From Planococcus soli (GTDB lineage: Bacteria; Bacillota; Bacilli; Bacillales_A; Planococcaceae), in the NCBI RefSeq assembly GCF_016881065.1, contig NZ_WXYN01000016.1, positions 27,004-91,003 of the forward strand: 64,000 nt of DNA, read 5' to 3'. The position numbers and the translations under genes were made by a program. Position 1 is the stretch's first letter. Each line of letters opens with the position of its first letter. Below the pieces are notes generated by a model. It had not been told where the DNA came from. It searched no databases and saw only the letters and a program-made list of their open reading frames with translations. Below are positions 1 through 9,164 of the stretch, one piece after another.

Positions 1-504
1 ATTAAAAGGAGCGGGTATGGGCAGTTTTTATTTTATGACTGGCGCTTCGACAAAAACGAACAGGAAAATCCTGATTTTTTGCTAAATCGTGAACCTTACC
101 GCAATGCCACAGTTCTGCTGACACGTGACAATTTCGGCTGCGGCTCTTCGCGCGAACATGCTCCATGGGCCATCGAGGATTTCGGTTTCCGTGCCGTCAT
201 CGCCCCATCATTTGCGGATATTTTCTATAACAATTGTTTTAAAAACGGCATTTTGCCGATTCAGCTGCCGGCGGAAGACGTGCAGCAGCTTTTTGAAAAA
301 GCGTCTGTCCCGGGTTATCAGCTGACAGTCAATCTGGAAAAAAACTTCATAGCAGATGGGCAAGGCTATGAGAAAAGTTTTGAAGTGGACGATTACCGGC
401 GGAATATGCTCCTTAATGGACTCGATGAAATTTCAGCGACAATTCAATACGATGCCGAAATTACCGATTTTGAAAAAAACCATAAAATTCATTACTCCCT
501 CTGA
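1..504 (+). CDS. leuD: 3-isopropylmalate dehydratase small subunit, 5'-truncated by the window edge
   Basis: Small (swivelling) subunit of isopropylmalate isomerase, which with LeuC converts 2- to 3-isopropylmalate in cytoplasmic leucine synthesis. The frame is open from base 1 (GQFLFYDWRF), so the TTG at 79 is not the real start and the gene begins outside the window. Seen directly: the family signatures NFGCGSSREHAPWA and APSFADIFYNNCFKNG, which form the substrate-binding swivel domain. The stop is at 502-504. No terminator follows; the DUF3311 gene starts 63 bases on. The rest of the leu operon is presumably upstream. Confidence 0.96.
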   Translation: MKRSGYGQFLFYDWRFDKNEQENPDFLLNREPYRNATVLLTRDNFGCGSSREHAPWAIEDFGFRAVIAPSFADIFYNNCFKNGILPIQLPAEDVQQLFEKASVPGYQLTVNLEKNFIADGQGYEKSFEVDDYRRNMLLNGLDEISATIQYDAEITDFEKNHKIHYSL

Positions 505-567
505 AAAGGATCAAAGGATAAGGGTTGCAGATGATCAAAATAACAGAACGTTAAAAGGAGCTATCTT

Positions 568-828
568 ATGGACAATAGGCCAATCAAAGAACCGATTCGT
601 AAAAAATGGATTTGGATTGTTCTGGTACTGATCGTGCTCGGCAATGTTCCCTGGTATATGCCGGCAGGATCATATGAACCACTCATTTTAGGCATCCCTT
701 ATTGGGCATGGATCATTGTTGGGTTTTCTCTCCTGCTTTGCGCTTACTTGAGCTGGGCAACTTTGAAGCACTGGAATATTGTGGAGGATATTGAAGAAGA
801 AGAGAAGAGGAGGAAAGCGAATGAATGA
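568..828 (+). CDS. DUF3311 small membrane protein (YhjC-like)
   Basis: An 86-residue protein with two predicted membrane segments (about residues 13-31 and 42-64) and a charged, acidic C-tail. It matches the DUF3311 pattern (short N-terminus, GNVPWY, second helix, acidic end). DUF3311 proteins usually sit directly before an SSS-family sodium/solute symporter, as in the B. subtilis yhjC-yhjB pair, and the same arrangement is seen here with an 8-base overlap (ATGAATGA), which suggests translational coupling. A role as accessory subunit of the symporter is inferred. The start follows AAAAGGAG with good spacing. Confidence 0.85.
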   Translation: MDNRPIKEPIRKKWIWIVLVLIVLGNVPWYMPAGSYEPLILGIPYWAWIIVGFSLLLCAYLSWATLKHWNIVEDIEEEEKRRKANE

Positions 829-2344
829 TTTAACCTTTTCAGGTATGGATGGTGTCTTAATCTTATCTGCCTATGCGGTTGTCATGCTGCTGATCGGTTA
901 TTTTTCAGGGCGCGGCGATAAAACGCTTCATGACAGTATGAGCAACTATTACTTGGCCGGGAAGAATCTGGGCTTCATCGCTTTGTTCTTCACACTTTAT
1001 GCGACACAATATAGCGGAAATACGATTATCGGATATGCACCGACTGCTTATCGGACCGGTTTTGCCTGGCTGCAGTCCATTACGTTCATGACGATCATTA
1101 TCGGCGTCTACTTATTGTTTGCCCCAAGATTATATGTAATATCCAAAAAGCTGAATTTTATCACGCCGGCCGACTGGATTGCTTACCGTTTCAAATCCAA
1201 GGCAGTCACCATTTTGGCTGTACTGTTAATGCTTTGGGGTCTTGGGAATTATCTTTTGGAGCAGTTGGTCGCTATCGGACAGGCAGCTTCAAGCCTGACG
1301 GGAGGAACCATTCCATACCAGGTAGCCGTAATCGCCTTTGTGCTGGTCATGCTGATTTATGAATGGTTGGGCGGAATGAAAGCGGTTGCATTCACGGATG
1401 TCATGCAGGGGCTCGTTTTAATGGTGGGAATCGTGATATTCCTCGCGGGAGCTGTCTATTTGGTCGGCGGCAACTTTGCAGGCGCCACCCAATTTATCGC
1501 TGAAACCGAACCAGCCAAGCTCGGGGTTCCGGAAATGATGACTTCGGTCAATTGGCTGAGCATGATCCTGCTGGTCGGCTTTGGAGCAGCAATATACCCG
1601 CATGCAGTCCAACGGATTTTTGCGGCTGAAAGCGAGCGTACGCTAAAACGGTCATTTTCCCGGATGGCTTGGATGCCCCCGATTACGACGGGGCTTGTAT
1701 TCATCATCGGAATTTTAGGGATTGCCCTTATACCTAACCTCGATGTGGCAGGATCGGAACAGCTGGTCGGTTTGATGGCCAACGAAATAGCCGGCATCAA
1801 TGGGTTCTTTTACTGGGTGATGATCATCTTCTTCGGTGCGATTGTTGCGGCGATTGTATCGACGGCAGATTCTGTATTATTAAGTTTTTCATCGATTGTG
1901 TCCAACGATATTTACAGCCGGTTCATCAATCCTAACGCGCCGGAGCGCAAGAAAGTTTTGGTCGGGAAAGTGACGGGTATCTTTGCTGTAGCTATCCTCT
2001 TGTGGATCGCCTGGTATCCGCCAGCAACTTTATATGAAATCTTTGTTTTGAAATTCGAATTGCTGGTTCAAGTATTCCCGGCATTTGTTCTCGGTTTGTA
2101 TTGGAAACGAATGGCTGCACAACCTGTATTTTGGGGAATGTTGACAGGGGCTATCATTGCAGGAGTCCTTACGTGGACTGGGCATAAAACTATATTCGGG
2201 GTTCACGGCGGTGTTATCGGCTTGGCTGCCAACTTCCTGATTGCGGTTGTCGGCTCTTACCTCGTAACAGCTACCGTAACAGAAGAAGAAGAGGAAGACT
2301 TGAAGAAAATCGATTTGGCTTATCGGAGAGAATACTCTGATTAA
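821..2344 (+). CDS. Sodium:solute symporter family protein (YhjB-like)
   Basis: A 507-residue polytopic membrane protein of the SSS family, which couples uptake of a small organic solute to a sodium gradient. About 13 hydrophobic helices are visible, with a YLAGKNLG-type segment near the N-terminus, an NTIIGYAPTAY stretch and a STADSVLLSFSSI segment typical of sodium-site helices. I use the ATG at 821 because GAAGAGGAGGAAAG precedes it; the frame is open further upstream. The substrate cannot be read from sequence. The MFS carrier and flavin reductase downstream on the same strand suggest uptake of an acid or aromatic compound, but that is inference. Confidence 0.88.
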   Translation: MNDLTFSGMDGVLILSAYAVVMLLIGYFSGRGDKTLHDSMSNYYLAGKNLGFIALFFTLYATQYSGNTIIGYAPTAYRTGFAWLQSITFMTIIIGVYLLFAPRLYVISKKLNFITPADWIAYRFKSKAVTILAVLLMLWGLGNYLLEQLVAIGQAASSLTGGTIPYQVAVIAFVLVMLIYEWLGGMKAVAFTDVMQGLVLMVGIVIFLAGAVYLVGGNFAGATQFIAETEPAKLGVPEMMTSVNWLSMILLVGFGAAIYPHAVQRIFAAESERTLKRSFSRMAWMPPITTGLVFIIGILGIALIPNLDVAGSEQLVGLMANEIAGINGFFYWVMIIFFGAIVAAIVSTADSVLLSFSSIVSNDIYSRFINPNAPERKKVLVGKVTGIFAVAILLWIAWYPPATLYEIFVLKFELLVQVFPAFVLGLYWKRMAAQPVFWGMLTGAIIAGVLTWTGHKTIFGVHGGVIGLAANFLIAVVGSYLVTATVTEEEEEDLKKIDLAYRREYSD

Positions 2345-2369
2345 AGCCCATAAAAAGAGATGACTAGGT

Positions 2370-3629
2370 ATGAATAAATCTATACTGCAAGATGGTGTAT
2401 TGGTAAATATAAACCCTTGGCGGATGCTTACATGGCTGCTGATTGCCCAGATCATGGTAGCATTTGTCGGCCGAAGCTTAGCGCCGCTTGGGGTATTGAT
2501 CGGAGAAGATCTGTCGCTGACGAAAGCGCAGATCGGTATGCTGCCGGCCGCATTATTTTTAGGGCAGTCTTTGGTATCCATACCCGCCGGTTTTGTGGCG
2601 GATCGGATTGGATCAAAAAAACTGCTTTTTCTTTTATCGTTGTGCCTGGGACTGTCCTTCATCCTCATGACGCTAACTTCTGTCTATGCACTGGTGTTAT
2701 TCATGGTGGTACTTGGAGGAATCGGCTATGGGACGATGCATCCAACGTCCAATAAAGGCATCATCTACTGGTTTTCCGAAAAACGCGGAACGGCTATGGG
2801 CATCAAACAGATGGGCGTCACTCTTGGTTCGGCTCTGGCCGCACTCTTGATGCTGCCAGCTGCTGTTGCCTGGGGCTGGCGGCCAGTCCTGTTCGGAGCG
2901 TGCCTGCTATTAATCATCACCGGCTTGTTGGCTTATCGGTTTTATCACGATCCCCCGGCAGCAGAAGCGCAGGGGACGGAAAAGCCGGCACGCTTGTTTG
3001 CTTCAGTTCTTCAGATGTTCCGGGAAAAACCGCTGGTCCTCGTCAGTCTTGCGGCCATGGGACTGAGCGGAAGCCAACTCATCCTGAATACGTATATTGT
3101 GCTGTTTGCCTATGAGCATCTGGGCATCAGCTTAGTATTGGCCGGCATGCTGCTGGTCATCTCCGAAGTCAGCGGTTCGTTCGGCCGTGTTGCCTGGGGA
3201 GTAATCAGCGATAATTTGTTTTCGGGCAAGAGAATTATCGTTCTGGTCATTATCGCGTCCTTATCGATTTTGACTTCGCTTGTCATCAGTCAGCTGCCAG
3301 AAGGAACATCCTTTTGGGTCATGGTGCCGATTACGGTGCTGTTCGGATTTTGCATTTCAGGCTTTAATGGAATCTGGATGAATGCTGCAACCGAGCTCGT
3401 GCCGATCAAACAGGCAGGCATTGCCAGCGGCTTCAGTTTGACCCTGGGTTCGTGGGGAGTCATTATCGGGCCGCCGCTGTTCGGCTATATTGTTGATGTG
3501 ACTGGCGATTTCACATATGGCTGGCTGTTCCTCGCCCTTATGCTGGCAGCGGTGATTATTCTGCTGCTTTTGGCAATGGCTATCGTGAAAAAAGAACATC
3601 GGAATCAGAAAATACAAGATGAGGGTTGA
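2370..3629 (+). CDS. Major facilitator superfamily transporter
   Basis: A 419-residue, 12-helix MFS carrier. The loop 2-3 signature is present (GFVADRIGSKK, about residues 75-85) and the second half repeats a related loop (GRVAWGVISDNL). It resembles the anion/sugar-acid and nitrate-nitrite-type MFS groups more than drug exporters, but the substrate is not determined. It begins 25 bases after the symporter stop and ends 24 bases before the flavin reductase, so the four genes from 568 to 4256 probably form one transcription unit. Confidence 0.87.
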   Translation: MNKSILQDGVLVNINPWRMLTWLLIAQIMVAFVGRSLAPLGVLIGEDLSLTKAQIGMLPAALFLGQSLVSIPAGFVADRIGSKKLLFLLSLCLGLSFILMTLTSVYALVLFMVVLGGIGYGTMHPTSNKGIIYWFSEKRGTAMGIKQMGVTLGSALAALLMLPAAVAWGWRPVLFGACLLLIITGLLAYRFYHDPPAAEAQGTEKPARLFASVLQMFREKPLVLVSLAAMGLSGSQLILNTYIVLFAYEHLGISLVLAGMLLVISEVSGSFGRVAWGVISDNLFSGKRIIVLVIIASLSILTSLVISQLPEGTSFWVMVPITVLFGFCISGFNGIWMNAATELVPIKQAGIASGFSLTLGSWGVIIGPPLFGYIVDVTGDFTYGWLFLALMLAAVIILLLLAMAIVKKEHRNQKIQDEG

Positions 3630-3653
3630 TGAAACTTCACTGGAGGAGTTAGC

Positions 3654-4256
3654 ATGAATATTGATTTAAGGGATATTGATACGCAGCAGGCGTATAAATT
3701 GATGTCAGGATCTGTAGTGCCAAGAGCGATTGCCTGGGTGTCCAGCATAGACGGGAATGGCAAGCGCAATCTCGCACCTTTCAGCTTTTTCACTGTCGCC
3801 TCAAGAAATCCGCCGATGCTGTGCATCTCAATCGGACCAGGCGTTGGAGAGCGGGAAGGCACCGTCAAGGATACGCTGGAAAATATTCGGTCGCAAAGGC
3901 AGTACGTCATTAACATTGTCAACACGGAATTGGGCAATGAAATGCATGAAAGCGCCAAAAATTTTCCGAGTGATGTGGATGAATTCGAAGCCGCTGGAGT
4001 GACAGCGGCAGACAGTGTATCCGTTGCTCCCCCAAAAGTGGGAGAAGCGCCTATTTCATTTGAGCTCGAACTTGACCGCATCATTGAACTGGGAAGCGAC
4101 CACTTGATTCTTGGGAAGGTGGTCCATTACCATATTAAAGACGCCTACTACCTTGGAAACTATAAAGTGGATCTGGAAAAACTGAAGCCGCTCGGCCGAT
4201 TGGCAAACGGCTATAGTGAAATGCAAGGGTTTTTTACATTACCGAGGGAAAACTGA
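3654..4256 (+). CDS. Flavin reductase family protein (DIM6/NTAB type)
   Basis: A 200-residue protein of the FMN-binding split-barrel flavin reductase family (PF01613). The N-terminal region has the family pattern VPRAIAWVSSIDGNGKRNLAPFSFFTVASRNPP, here spanning about residues 22-55 (quoted loosely), followed by an SIGPG turn. Relatives bind FMN and use NAD(P)H to supply reduced flavin, or are esterase/hydrolase-like. It has a good start (GGAGGAGTTAGC then ATG) and is the last gene of the run before the terminator at 4370. No monooxygenase partner is seen nearby. Confidence 0.87.
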   Translation: MNIDLRDIDTQQAYKLMSGSVVPRAIAWVSSIDGNGKRNLAPFSFFTVASRNPPMLCISIGPGVGEREGTVKDTLENIRSQRQYVINIVNTELGNEMHESAKNFPSDVDEFEAAGVTAADSVSVAPPKVGEAPISFELELDRIIELGSDHLILGKVVHYHIKDAYYLGNYKVDLEKLKPLGRLANGYSEMQGFFTLPREN

Positions 4257-4369
4257 GGAGTGGCAACGGCTAACGAAAAAGTCGGATTTTGTGGATATTA
4301 TTATTTCCACGCAGGATTACTTCTAAAGAGTATGCAACCAATAAAAACAAAGTAAGCTGCTCGATAACA

Positions 4370-4402
4370 AGCTGCCCTTCGCAATATAGGGCAGCTTTTT
4401 TT
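4370..4402 (+). terminator. Rho-independent terminator of the 568-4256 unit
   Basis: Perfect 9-bp stem AGCTGCCCT / AGGGCAGCT with a 9-base loop, followed by seven T. Confidence 0.85.
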
Positions 4403-4538
4403 AGTTGATCTACTGACCAGGTTCTTCTTTCTTTGGTGACATCCTAATAAATGAAACAAGTAACTAATTTAAACAAGGGAATGGGCTCCGCAGTATCGAA
4501 GTTACTGACAAGCCCTAAAATTAAAGAGGAGGCACCAC

Positions 4539-5558
4539 ATGAAACCTAAAGTTTACATCGCCCGCCCTATCTCACAAGAAGTGGAAGAATACATCGGAGA
4601 ACATTGCGATTACCGGAAGTGGCAGGGGGAAGGACGGATTCCGCTGGACATGCTGATGGAAGAAATAAAGGATGTGGAAGGCGTGCTGGTTCAGCATGCA
4701 CCTGTTACGGATGAACTGTTGGAGGGTGCGCCCAAATTGAAAGTCATCAGCAATTCGGCAGTCGGCTACGATTCCTTCGACCTGGAAGCGATGAAACGGC
4801 GCAAGGTACTGGGTACGCACACGCCTTTTGTGCTGGATGAAACGGTAGCGGATCTGGTCTTCAGCCTGGTTCTTTCCACTGCGAGACGCATACCTGAACT
4901 GAACAATTTCGTGAAGCAAGGAAAATGGGATAAAGAAACGGAGTCCCGCGACTTATTTGGCATCGACGTGCATCATGCCACTATGGGCATTATCGGTATG
5001 GGCCGCATCGGTGAAAAAATTGTCAGAAGAGCCCGATTCGGTTTTGAAATGGATGTCCTCTACAATAGCCGCACGCCCAAGCCGGAGCTGGAAGAGAAAT
5101 ACGGCATCGTCTATAGCGAGCTGGAAACGCTTCTGGAAAAATCCGATTTTGTCGTCCTGATTGTGCCATTGACTCCTGAAACGCATCATCTGATGGGGGA
5201 AAAGCAGTTTGAAAAGATGAAGAACAGCGCCATCTTCATTAATTGTGCCCGAGGTGCGGTCGTGGATGAAAGAGCGTTGATTCATGCTTTGGAAACAGGG
5301 CAGATTCGCGGAGCGGGTCTCGACGTCTTTGAACAGGAACCTGTCAGCCCGGACAACCCGCTGCTGCAGATGGAGCAGGTCGTCGCTCTTCCGCATATCG
5401 GATCAGCCACGGAAAAAACACGCGCCGCGATGGCCATGAAAGCCGCGGAAAACCTGGTTGCTGGTGTGACCGGCAAAAATCCTCCAGACGTGGTCAAGGA
5501 GTTGCGAGGATTGTTGGATGATCCAGACCGATTCTCCGAGAAATTCAACTCAAAATGA
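4539..5558 (+). CDS. D-2-hydroxyacid dehydrogenase, glyoxylate/hydroxypyruvate reductase type
   Basis: A 339-residue NAD(P)-dependent D-isomer-specific 2-hydroxyacid dehydrogenase, cytoplasmic, most like bacterial glyoxylate/hydroxypyruvate/2-ketogluconate reductases (GyaR/GhrB group). Seen: nucleotide-binding GMGRIG at residues 153-158, catalytic Arg238 (NCARGA), Glu267 (FEQEP) and His286 (PHIGSA). The length is normal for the family. The start is well supported by AAAGAGGAGGCACCAC. It stands alone between two terminators. The exact substrate is not determinable here. Confidence 0.9.
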   Translation: MKPKVYIARPISQEVEEYIGEHCDYRKWQGEGRIPLDMLMEEIKDVEGVLVQHAPVTDELLEGAPKLKVISNSAVGYDSFDLEAMKRRKVLGTHTPFVLDETVADLVFSLVLSTARRIPELNNFVKQGKWDKETESRDLFGIDVHHATMGIIGMGRIGEKIVRRARFGFEMDVLYNSRTPKPELEEKYGIVYSELETLLEKSDFVVLIVPLTPETHHLMGEKQFEKMKNSAIFINCARGAVVDERALIHALETGQIRGAGLDVFEQEPVSPDNPLLQMEQVVALPHIGSATEKTRAAMAMKAAENLVAGVTGKNPPDVVKELRGLLDDPDRFSEKFNSK

Positions 5559-5947
5559 AAAAGAGGCGCAATTCTTTTAAGGGCGCAATAGCAACAAAAT
5601 TATCTTGCTAACGGTGTCCAATTCTTATCGCCGACATTAAACCTATAATGCATAAGACCATCAAATTGTGTGTAAACTTGATGGTCTTTTTCTGTTGCTG
5701 TCACAATGTTTTACTTATAAGGTACGTTTAAATTGCAGTGTAGCATAGGCCAACATATTGACCTGCAGATTCATACGTAGGTTAACATGCATTTATTTTC
5801 CATTAAATTGAATATTTATTGATTTTCGCCTTTTAAGGAGTAATCTGACTACTTGTGTTAAAATAGATAGTAAGATTGTGAGCCATTACACCTCCACTAA
5901 TGAGGCAGCAGAGTTAAAGGGGCTGTCAAAATGAAAGGTAGGATACC
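5559..5947. other. Intergenic stretch with one terminator and no gene
   Basis: 389 bases. It holds the terminator at 5654-5692 and AT-rich sequence before the membrane protein at 5948. I see no convincing coding frame, riboswitch or repeat. Confidence 0.6.
5654..5692 (+). terminator. Rho-independent terminator
   Basis: Perfect 11-bp stem AAGACCATCAA / TTGATGGTCTT followed by TTTT, about 100 bases downstream of the hydroxyacid dehydrogenase. Confidence 0.75.
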
Positions 5948-6400
5948 ATGGATGAAGCGCAGTGGGATATACGAGAAGTTAAGCATTTAAAAAAGATACA
6001 ATTAGTTCAAGGCAATCTTGCAATGCTGTTGTTATTCTTGCTGCTTGTTTATTTTGCTGATAGCGGGAGGCATTCCATCATTATTGGGATATTTTTTGTA
6101 GTGATGTGGATAGTGCTAGCCATCACCTTATACACCCTAAAAACGGGACGCCCAGTTGGTACAAAGACAAGTAAACGTGTGCAGGAATTTGATAAAGATC
6201 GTCTGGGAGAGAAACGTTGGAGACGAAATAGAATAATTGAAGCTGTCGGCATCGGTATCGTAGGCGTTGGCATTGTAATTTTATTGTTTGTTGTGGACTT
6301 TAGCGCTGCACGATTGGACTCTCCCAGCTATCATTTCCCATTCATTGGGGCTTGGGTAGGCTATAACATAGGAGAGATTATTAGAATCAGCAGTTTATAA
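5948..6400 (+). CDS. Unrecognised four-helix membrane protein
   Basis: 150 residues with four hydrophobic segments: two at about residues 23-65 and two at about 98-145. Between them is a basic/acidic cytoplasmic loop (TKTSKRVQEFDKDRLGEKRWRRNR). I do not recognise a family. The start ATG at 5948 has a modest AGGTAGG site. It is a single gene, closed by the hairpin terminator at 6533. Confidence 0.65.
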   Translation: MDEAQWDIREVKHLKKIQLVQGNLAMLLLFLLLVYFADSGRHSIIIGIFFVVMWIVLAITLYTLKTGRPVGTKTSKRVQEFDKDRLGEKRWRRNRIIEAVGIGIVGVGIVILLFVVDFSAARLDSPSYHFPFIGAWVGYNIGEIIRISSL

Positions 6401-6427
6401 GAGCAGCCGAAAAGTATGTGATAACTT

Positions 6428-6456
6428 TTGTTCAATTAATGTTTTTAGTTGAACAA
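6428..6456. repeat. Inverted repeat after the 5948 gene
   Basis: Perfect 8-bp arms TTGTTCAA / TTGAACAA separated by 13 bases. No T run follows. It may be an mRNA 3' hairpin or an operator; function unknown. Confidence 0.4.
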
Positions 6457-6532
6457 GTAATTGAAAATAAGTAAAGAAAAATTTAAGTTACAATTATCTT
6501 TACAAAATAAGATAGGGTTCGCTATGCAAAAT

Positions 6533-6575
6533 AGCACTTCGATTCACGAAAATGCGGATCGGAGTGCTGTTTTTT
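6533..6575 (+). terminator. Rho-independent terminator
   Basis: Stem AGCACTtCGAT / ATCGgAGTGCT with one mismatch, then a T-rich tail. It faces away from the 5948 gene. Confidence 0.75.
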
Positions 6576-6625
6576 GTTTGAACTTACTAGTTAAGGGTTT
6601 AAAATATCTAGAGGCTTGAGTTGCC

Positions 6626-6811
6626 TTACATACTGTCTTGGCTATTTTTGAGTCTTTGATTTTCTTCTTCCAATGCTTGGATTTTCTTTTCGTATTCGGT
6701 TATTTTTATCGAACGAGTTGAACTTTTTGCCATAAAGAACAAAAAAACGATAATGAGGCCAGCTAAAAACACCATTAGAAGTATCGGTGACAAGGCAATA
6801 ATGTTTTCCAT
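6626..6811 (-). CDS. Small single-helix membrane protein with coiled-coil tail
   Basis: 61 residues. A transmembrane helix at about residues 5-26 is followed by a heptad-like charged tail (ITEYEKKIQALEEENQRLK). I take the ATG at 6811 because AAAGGAGAAATTAT precedes it; the frame is open further upstream but without a ribosome site. Function unknown. The shape resembles small scaffold or phage-shock-like proteins, but there is no family match I would stand behind. Confidence 0.6.
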   Translation of the reverse strand: MENIIALSPILLMVFLAGLIIVFLFFMAKSSTRSIKITEYEKKIQALEEENQRLKNSQDSM

Positions 6812-6895
6812 ATAATTTCTCCTTTTAATATAATGCTCAAATTCCCGAAGGATTCGGATAGATTTTACATTTAAAAACATTGTTGCTAATAGTGT

Positions 6896-6941
6896 ATCAA
6901 AGAAACCGTTAGTTCCTATGTGAATTAACGGTTTCTTTGAT
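6896..6941 (-). terminator. Long perfect hairpin, probable terminator of the 6993-7370 gene
   Basis: Perfect 16-bp arms (6896-6911 and 6926-6941) with a 14-base loop. On the minus strand it lies just after the stop at 6993 and contains TTTCTTT inside the 3' arm. There is no separate T tract, so it may also be a processing hairpin. Confidence 0.5.
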
Positions 6942-6992
6942 GCAAATACTAATGCGGTCTAATGAACGAAAGCTATGTTGTTCGATTAAAAC

Positions 6993-7370
6993 TTATGTAT
7001 CCTCTGCTTCTTTTTTGGATGCACGGAGGTATTCAAGCCAGAAAATCCACAAGGTTGCCGCAGCACCGACCCACAATGAAGGGCTCGACAGCGAGATGCT
7101 GTTGCGGGATTCTCCACCAAGCAAAGTTAAGACAGCGAGCACGAGCAATGGCACCACGATCATCAGTACGGGGAAAATGATCATATAGCGTTTCTTTTCC
7201 CGGCGCGGCCGAAGCGTCAATGCGCTCAATACGACCATGAGGGCAATCACTGCAAACAGGATCCACGTGGGAATGCCGAGCGAAGAAAGCGTTCCAGGGA
7301 AATAATCATTCACCAGGAGTGTACATAAATTAATCAATAAAACGGCAACGATGAGCCAATAGGTCTTCAA
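6993..7370 (-). CDS. Unrecognised small membrane protein
   Basis: 125 residues with four predicted helices (about residues 3-20, 32-50, 62-85, 100-115) and a charged C-tail (RASKKEAEDT). The start is a TTG at 7370 preceded by GAGAGGATTTTTATT. No family is recognised. It is a monocistronic gene on the minus strand. Confidence 0.6.
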   Translation of the reverse strand: MKTYWLIVAVLLINLCTLLVNDYFPGTLSSLGIPTWILFAVIALMVVLSALTLRPRREKKRYMIIFPVLMIVVPLLVLAVLTLLGGESRNSISLSSPSLWVGAAATLWIFWLEYLRASKKEAEDT

Positions 7371-7554
7371 AATAAAAATCCTCTCGGTGTTGGTGTAGTA
7401 GCTAAGTCTTCCCCTTAGTGTAACAAAGCTAGTTGGATATAGCAGGGGATGGAGAAAATCAGTTTCTTATTGTGAAGTTAAGGTGAACTATTATTTTATT
7501 TGCTGAGAAAAAGCTTAAGGGCTGCGGCGTCTCAATACTGAGTTTATTAGACGC

Positions 7555-8910
7555 TCAAAGAATGAAATACAAAGTGGAGATCACCAAATAACAAACCATC
7601 CAGATCAGCAAGGCGAATTTAAAATTCAGTTTAAATGCGATATAGACAGAGTTTTTCCGGCTAATCGCAGCCAACAGCAGATTCAGTCCGGAAAATGGAG
7701 AAGACAGAATGGCCAGGATCCAACCGCTCAGCAAACCAAGGCTCAAATACAGATGGTCATCCGCAAACAATGGGGAGTTGCTCAAAGTAATGGCCAAAAT
7801 AGCGGCGGTAATGATTGGATGGACGCCAATCCATGCCGGAATGGTCATCAGCAAGGCCAGCACCGGAATCAAAAGCAGGACATGGGTGATATTCAACGCT
7901 TCCAAAAGGGAACGAATCCAATCGTCTGCTCCATTGTTTAGAAGAGCCGTACCAAAAGCACCGGCAATGATGAAAATCGACAGCTCATTTCCCATTGACG
8001 GAACTTTAACGTAGATGTATTGCTGGAAATTCGCGGCAAGCTCATGTGGAGTACCGAGAAACAATGACCATACGGCAGAGACGACAATCGCCGTCAGCGG
8101 AATGATGGTCAACACGGATAAATCGCTCAAACTCTCAATAAAAAGGATAACAGCAGTAACAGCCAGCAGGATCACAGCGAGCTCAAACACTTTCCGCTTG
8201 GCCGTCCCAAGGCTCACCGTGTTTTTAACAGCAGCTGCTTCTGGTATAGAGCGATTGTTTTTGCGCTCCCCCAAAAAGCCGAGGCCCATCATGATGGCGG
8301 TGACCGCAAGGCCGATTGGGAAAAGCTGCAGCCAGGTAACATCAAAATAAGACAGCACCAAGGCCATAGAGATGAAATATGGCGACCATAAAAAGGCCAT
8401 GACAAATCCTCGGCTCAAGGCCTTCAAGCGCACTTCGTCAAATGGCTTGAACGATGAGGTGTCTGTCAAATCATAGAGGATCGGGAGCGTCCCGACGTTC
8501 ATGACGGCACCGATACTGCCAGCAGCCACTGTCGAAAACAAGTAAAGATGATGCGTTTTCTTAATGGAGTGGGCGAAAATGACTTCTATGTACTTTAAAT
8601 ACTGCCCCTGCTGAATCGGAATCGACAGCAATGGCACAAAGATGAAAATCGCCAAGAGGTTGGCGTTGGTTTGAAGCGCCCCAAAAAACTCCCGCACCCC
8701 ATTGCCGCTCGTGTCCATCAATAACCCCACAACGAGCAGCACCGAAATCAGGATCTTCGGCGTCCGCGGGAGATACGGGAAATAGGAAATGAGCACAACT
8801 AGCGCGAACAGGCTGATCAAAAATGTGGCGTAAGGAAAAGGAACGAAAAAAGACAGCAAATAAGTTCCACCCATGAGCAGGGTGCTGAGAGGGCGGATGA
8901 TTGGTTTCAT
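7555..8910 (-). CDS. Polytopic membrane transporter, substrate unknown
   Basis: 451 residues with about 12 hydrophobic segments. The sequence has the look of the ion-transporter (ArsB/NhaD, DUF401-like) fold: two halves with re-entrant loop candidates such as NVGTLPILYDL and GVHPIITAAILA followed by a SSPFSGLNLLL segment. The start ATG at 8910 follows a GGAGT site. It is monocistronic. I do not assign a substrate; anion or C4-dicarboxylate export would be compatible. Confidence 0.7.
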   Translation of the reverse strand: MKPIIRPLSTLLMGGTYLLSFFVPFPYATFLISLFALVVLISYFPYLPRTPKILISVLLVVGLLMDTSGNGVREFFGALQTNANLLAIFIFVPLLSIPIQQGQYLKYIEVIFAHSIKKTHHLYLFSTVAAGSIGAVMNVGTLPILYDLTDTSSFKPFDEVRLKALSRGFVMAFLWSPYFISMALVLSYFDVTWLQLFPIGLAVTAIMMGLGFLGERKNNRSIPEAAAVKNTVSLGTAKRKVFELAVILLAVTAVILFIESLSDLSVLTIIPLTAIVVSAVWSLFLGTPHELAANFQQYIYVKVPSMGNELSIFIIAGAFGTALLNNGADDWIRSLLEALNITHVLLLIPVLALLMTIPAWIGVHPIITAAILAITLSNSPLFADDHLYLSLGLLSGWILAILSSPFSGLNLLLAAISRKNSVYIAFKLNFKFALLIWMVCYLVISTLYFIL

Positions 8911-9164
8911 GTGGAGGACTCCTTTTGGAAATGGTACGGTTTTATTTAGTGTGACAGAAAAGTTTGGGGGCGTCTTTAAAGTTGCTCTAGAACATTTCGC
9001 AATATAAAGCCAAGTTATACACTGCTGGAGCAGTATTTAAGCAAATGATTCAAATTCGGTAACAAAGAAGAATAGATCGTCAATAGAAAATGGTAGAATA
9101 AAGAAAATTGAAATTTTACCGTTATTAGTATCACTGATCATTATAGAAGCAGGTGAAGAAACTT

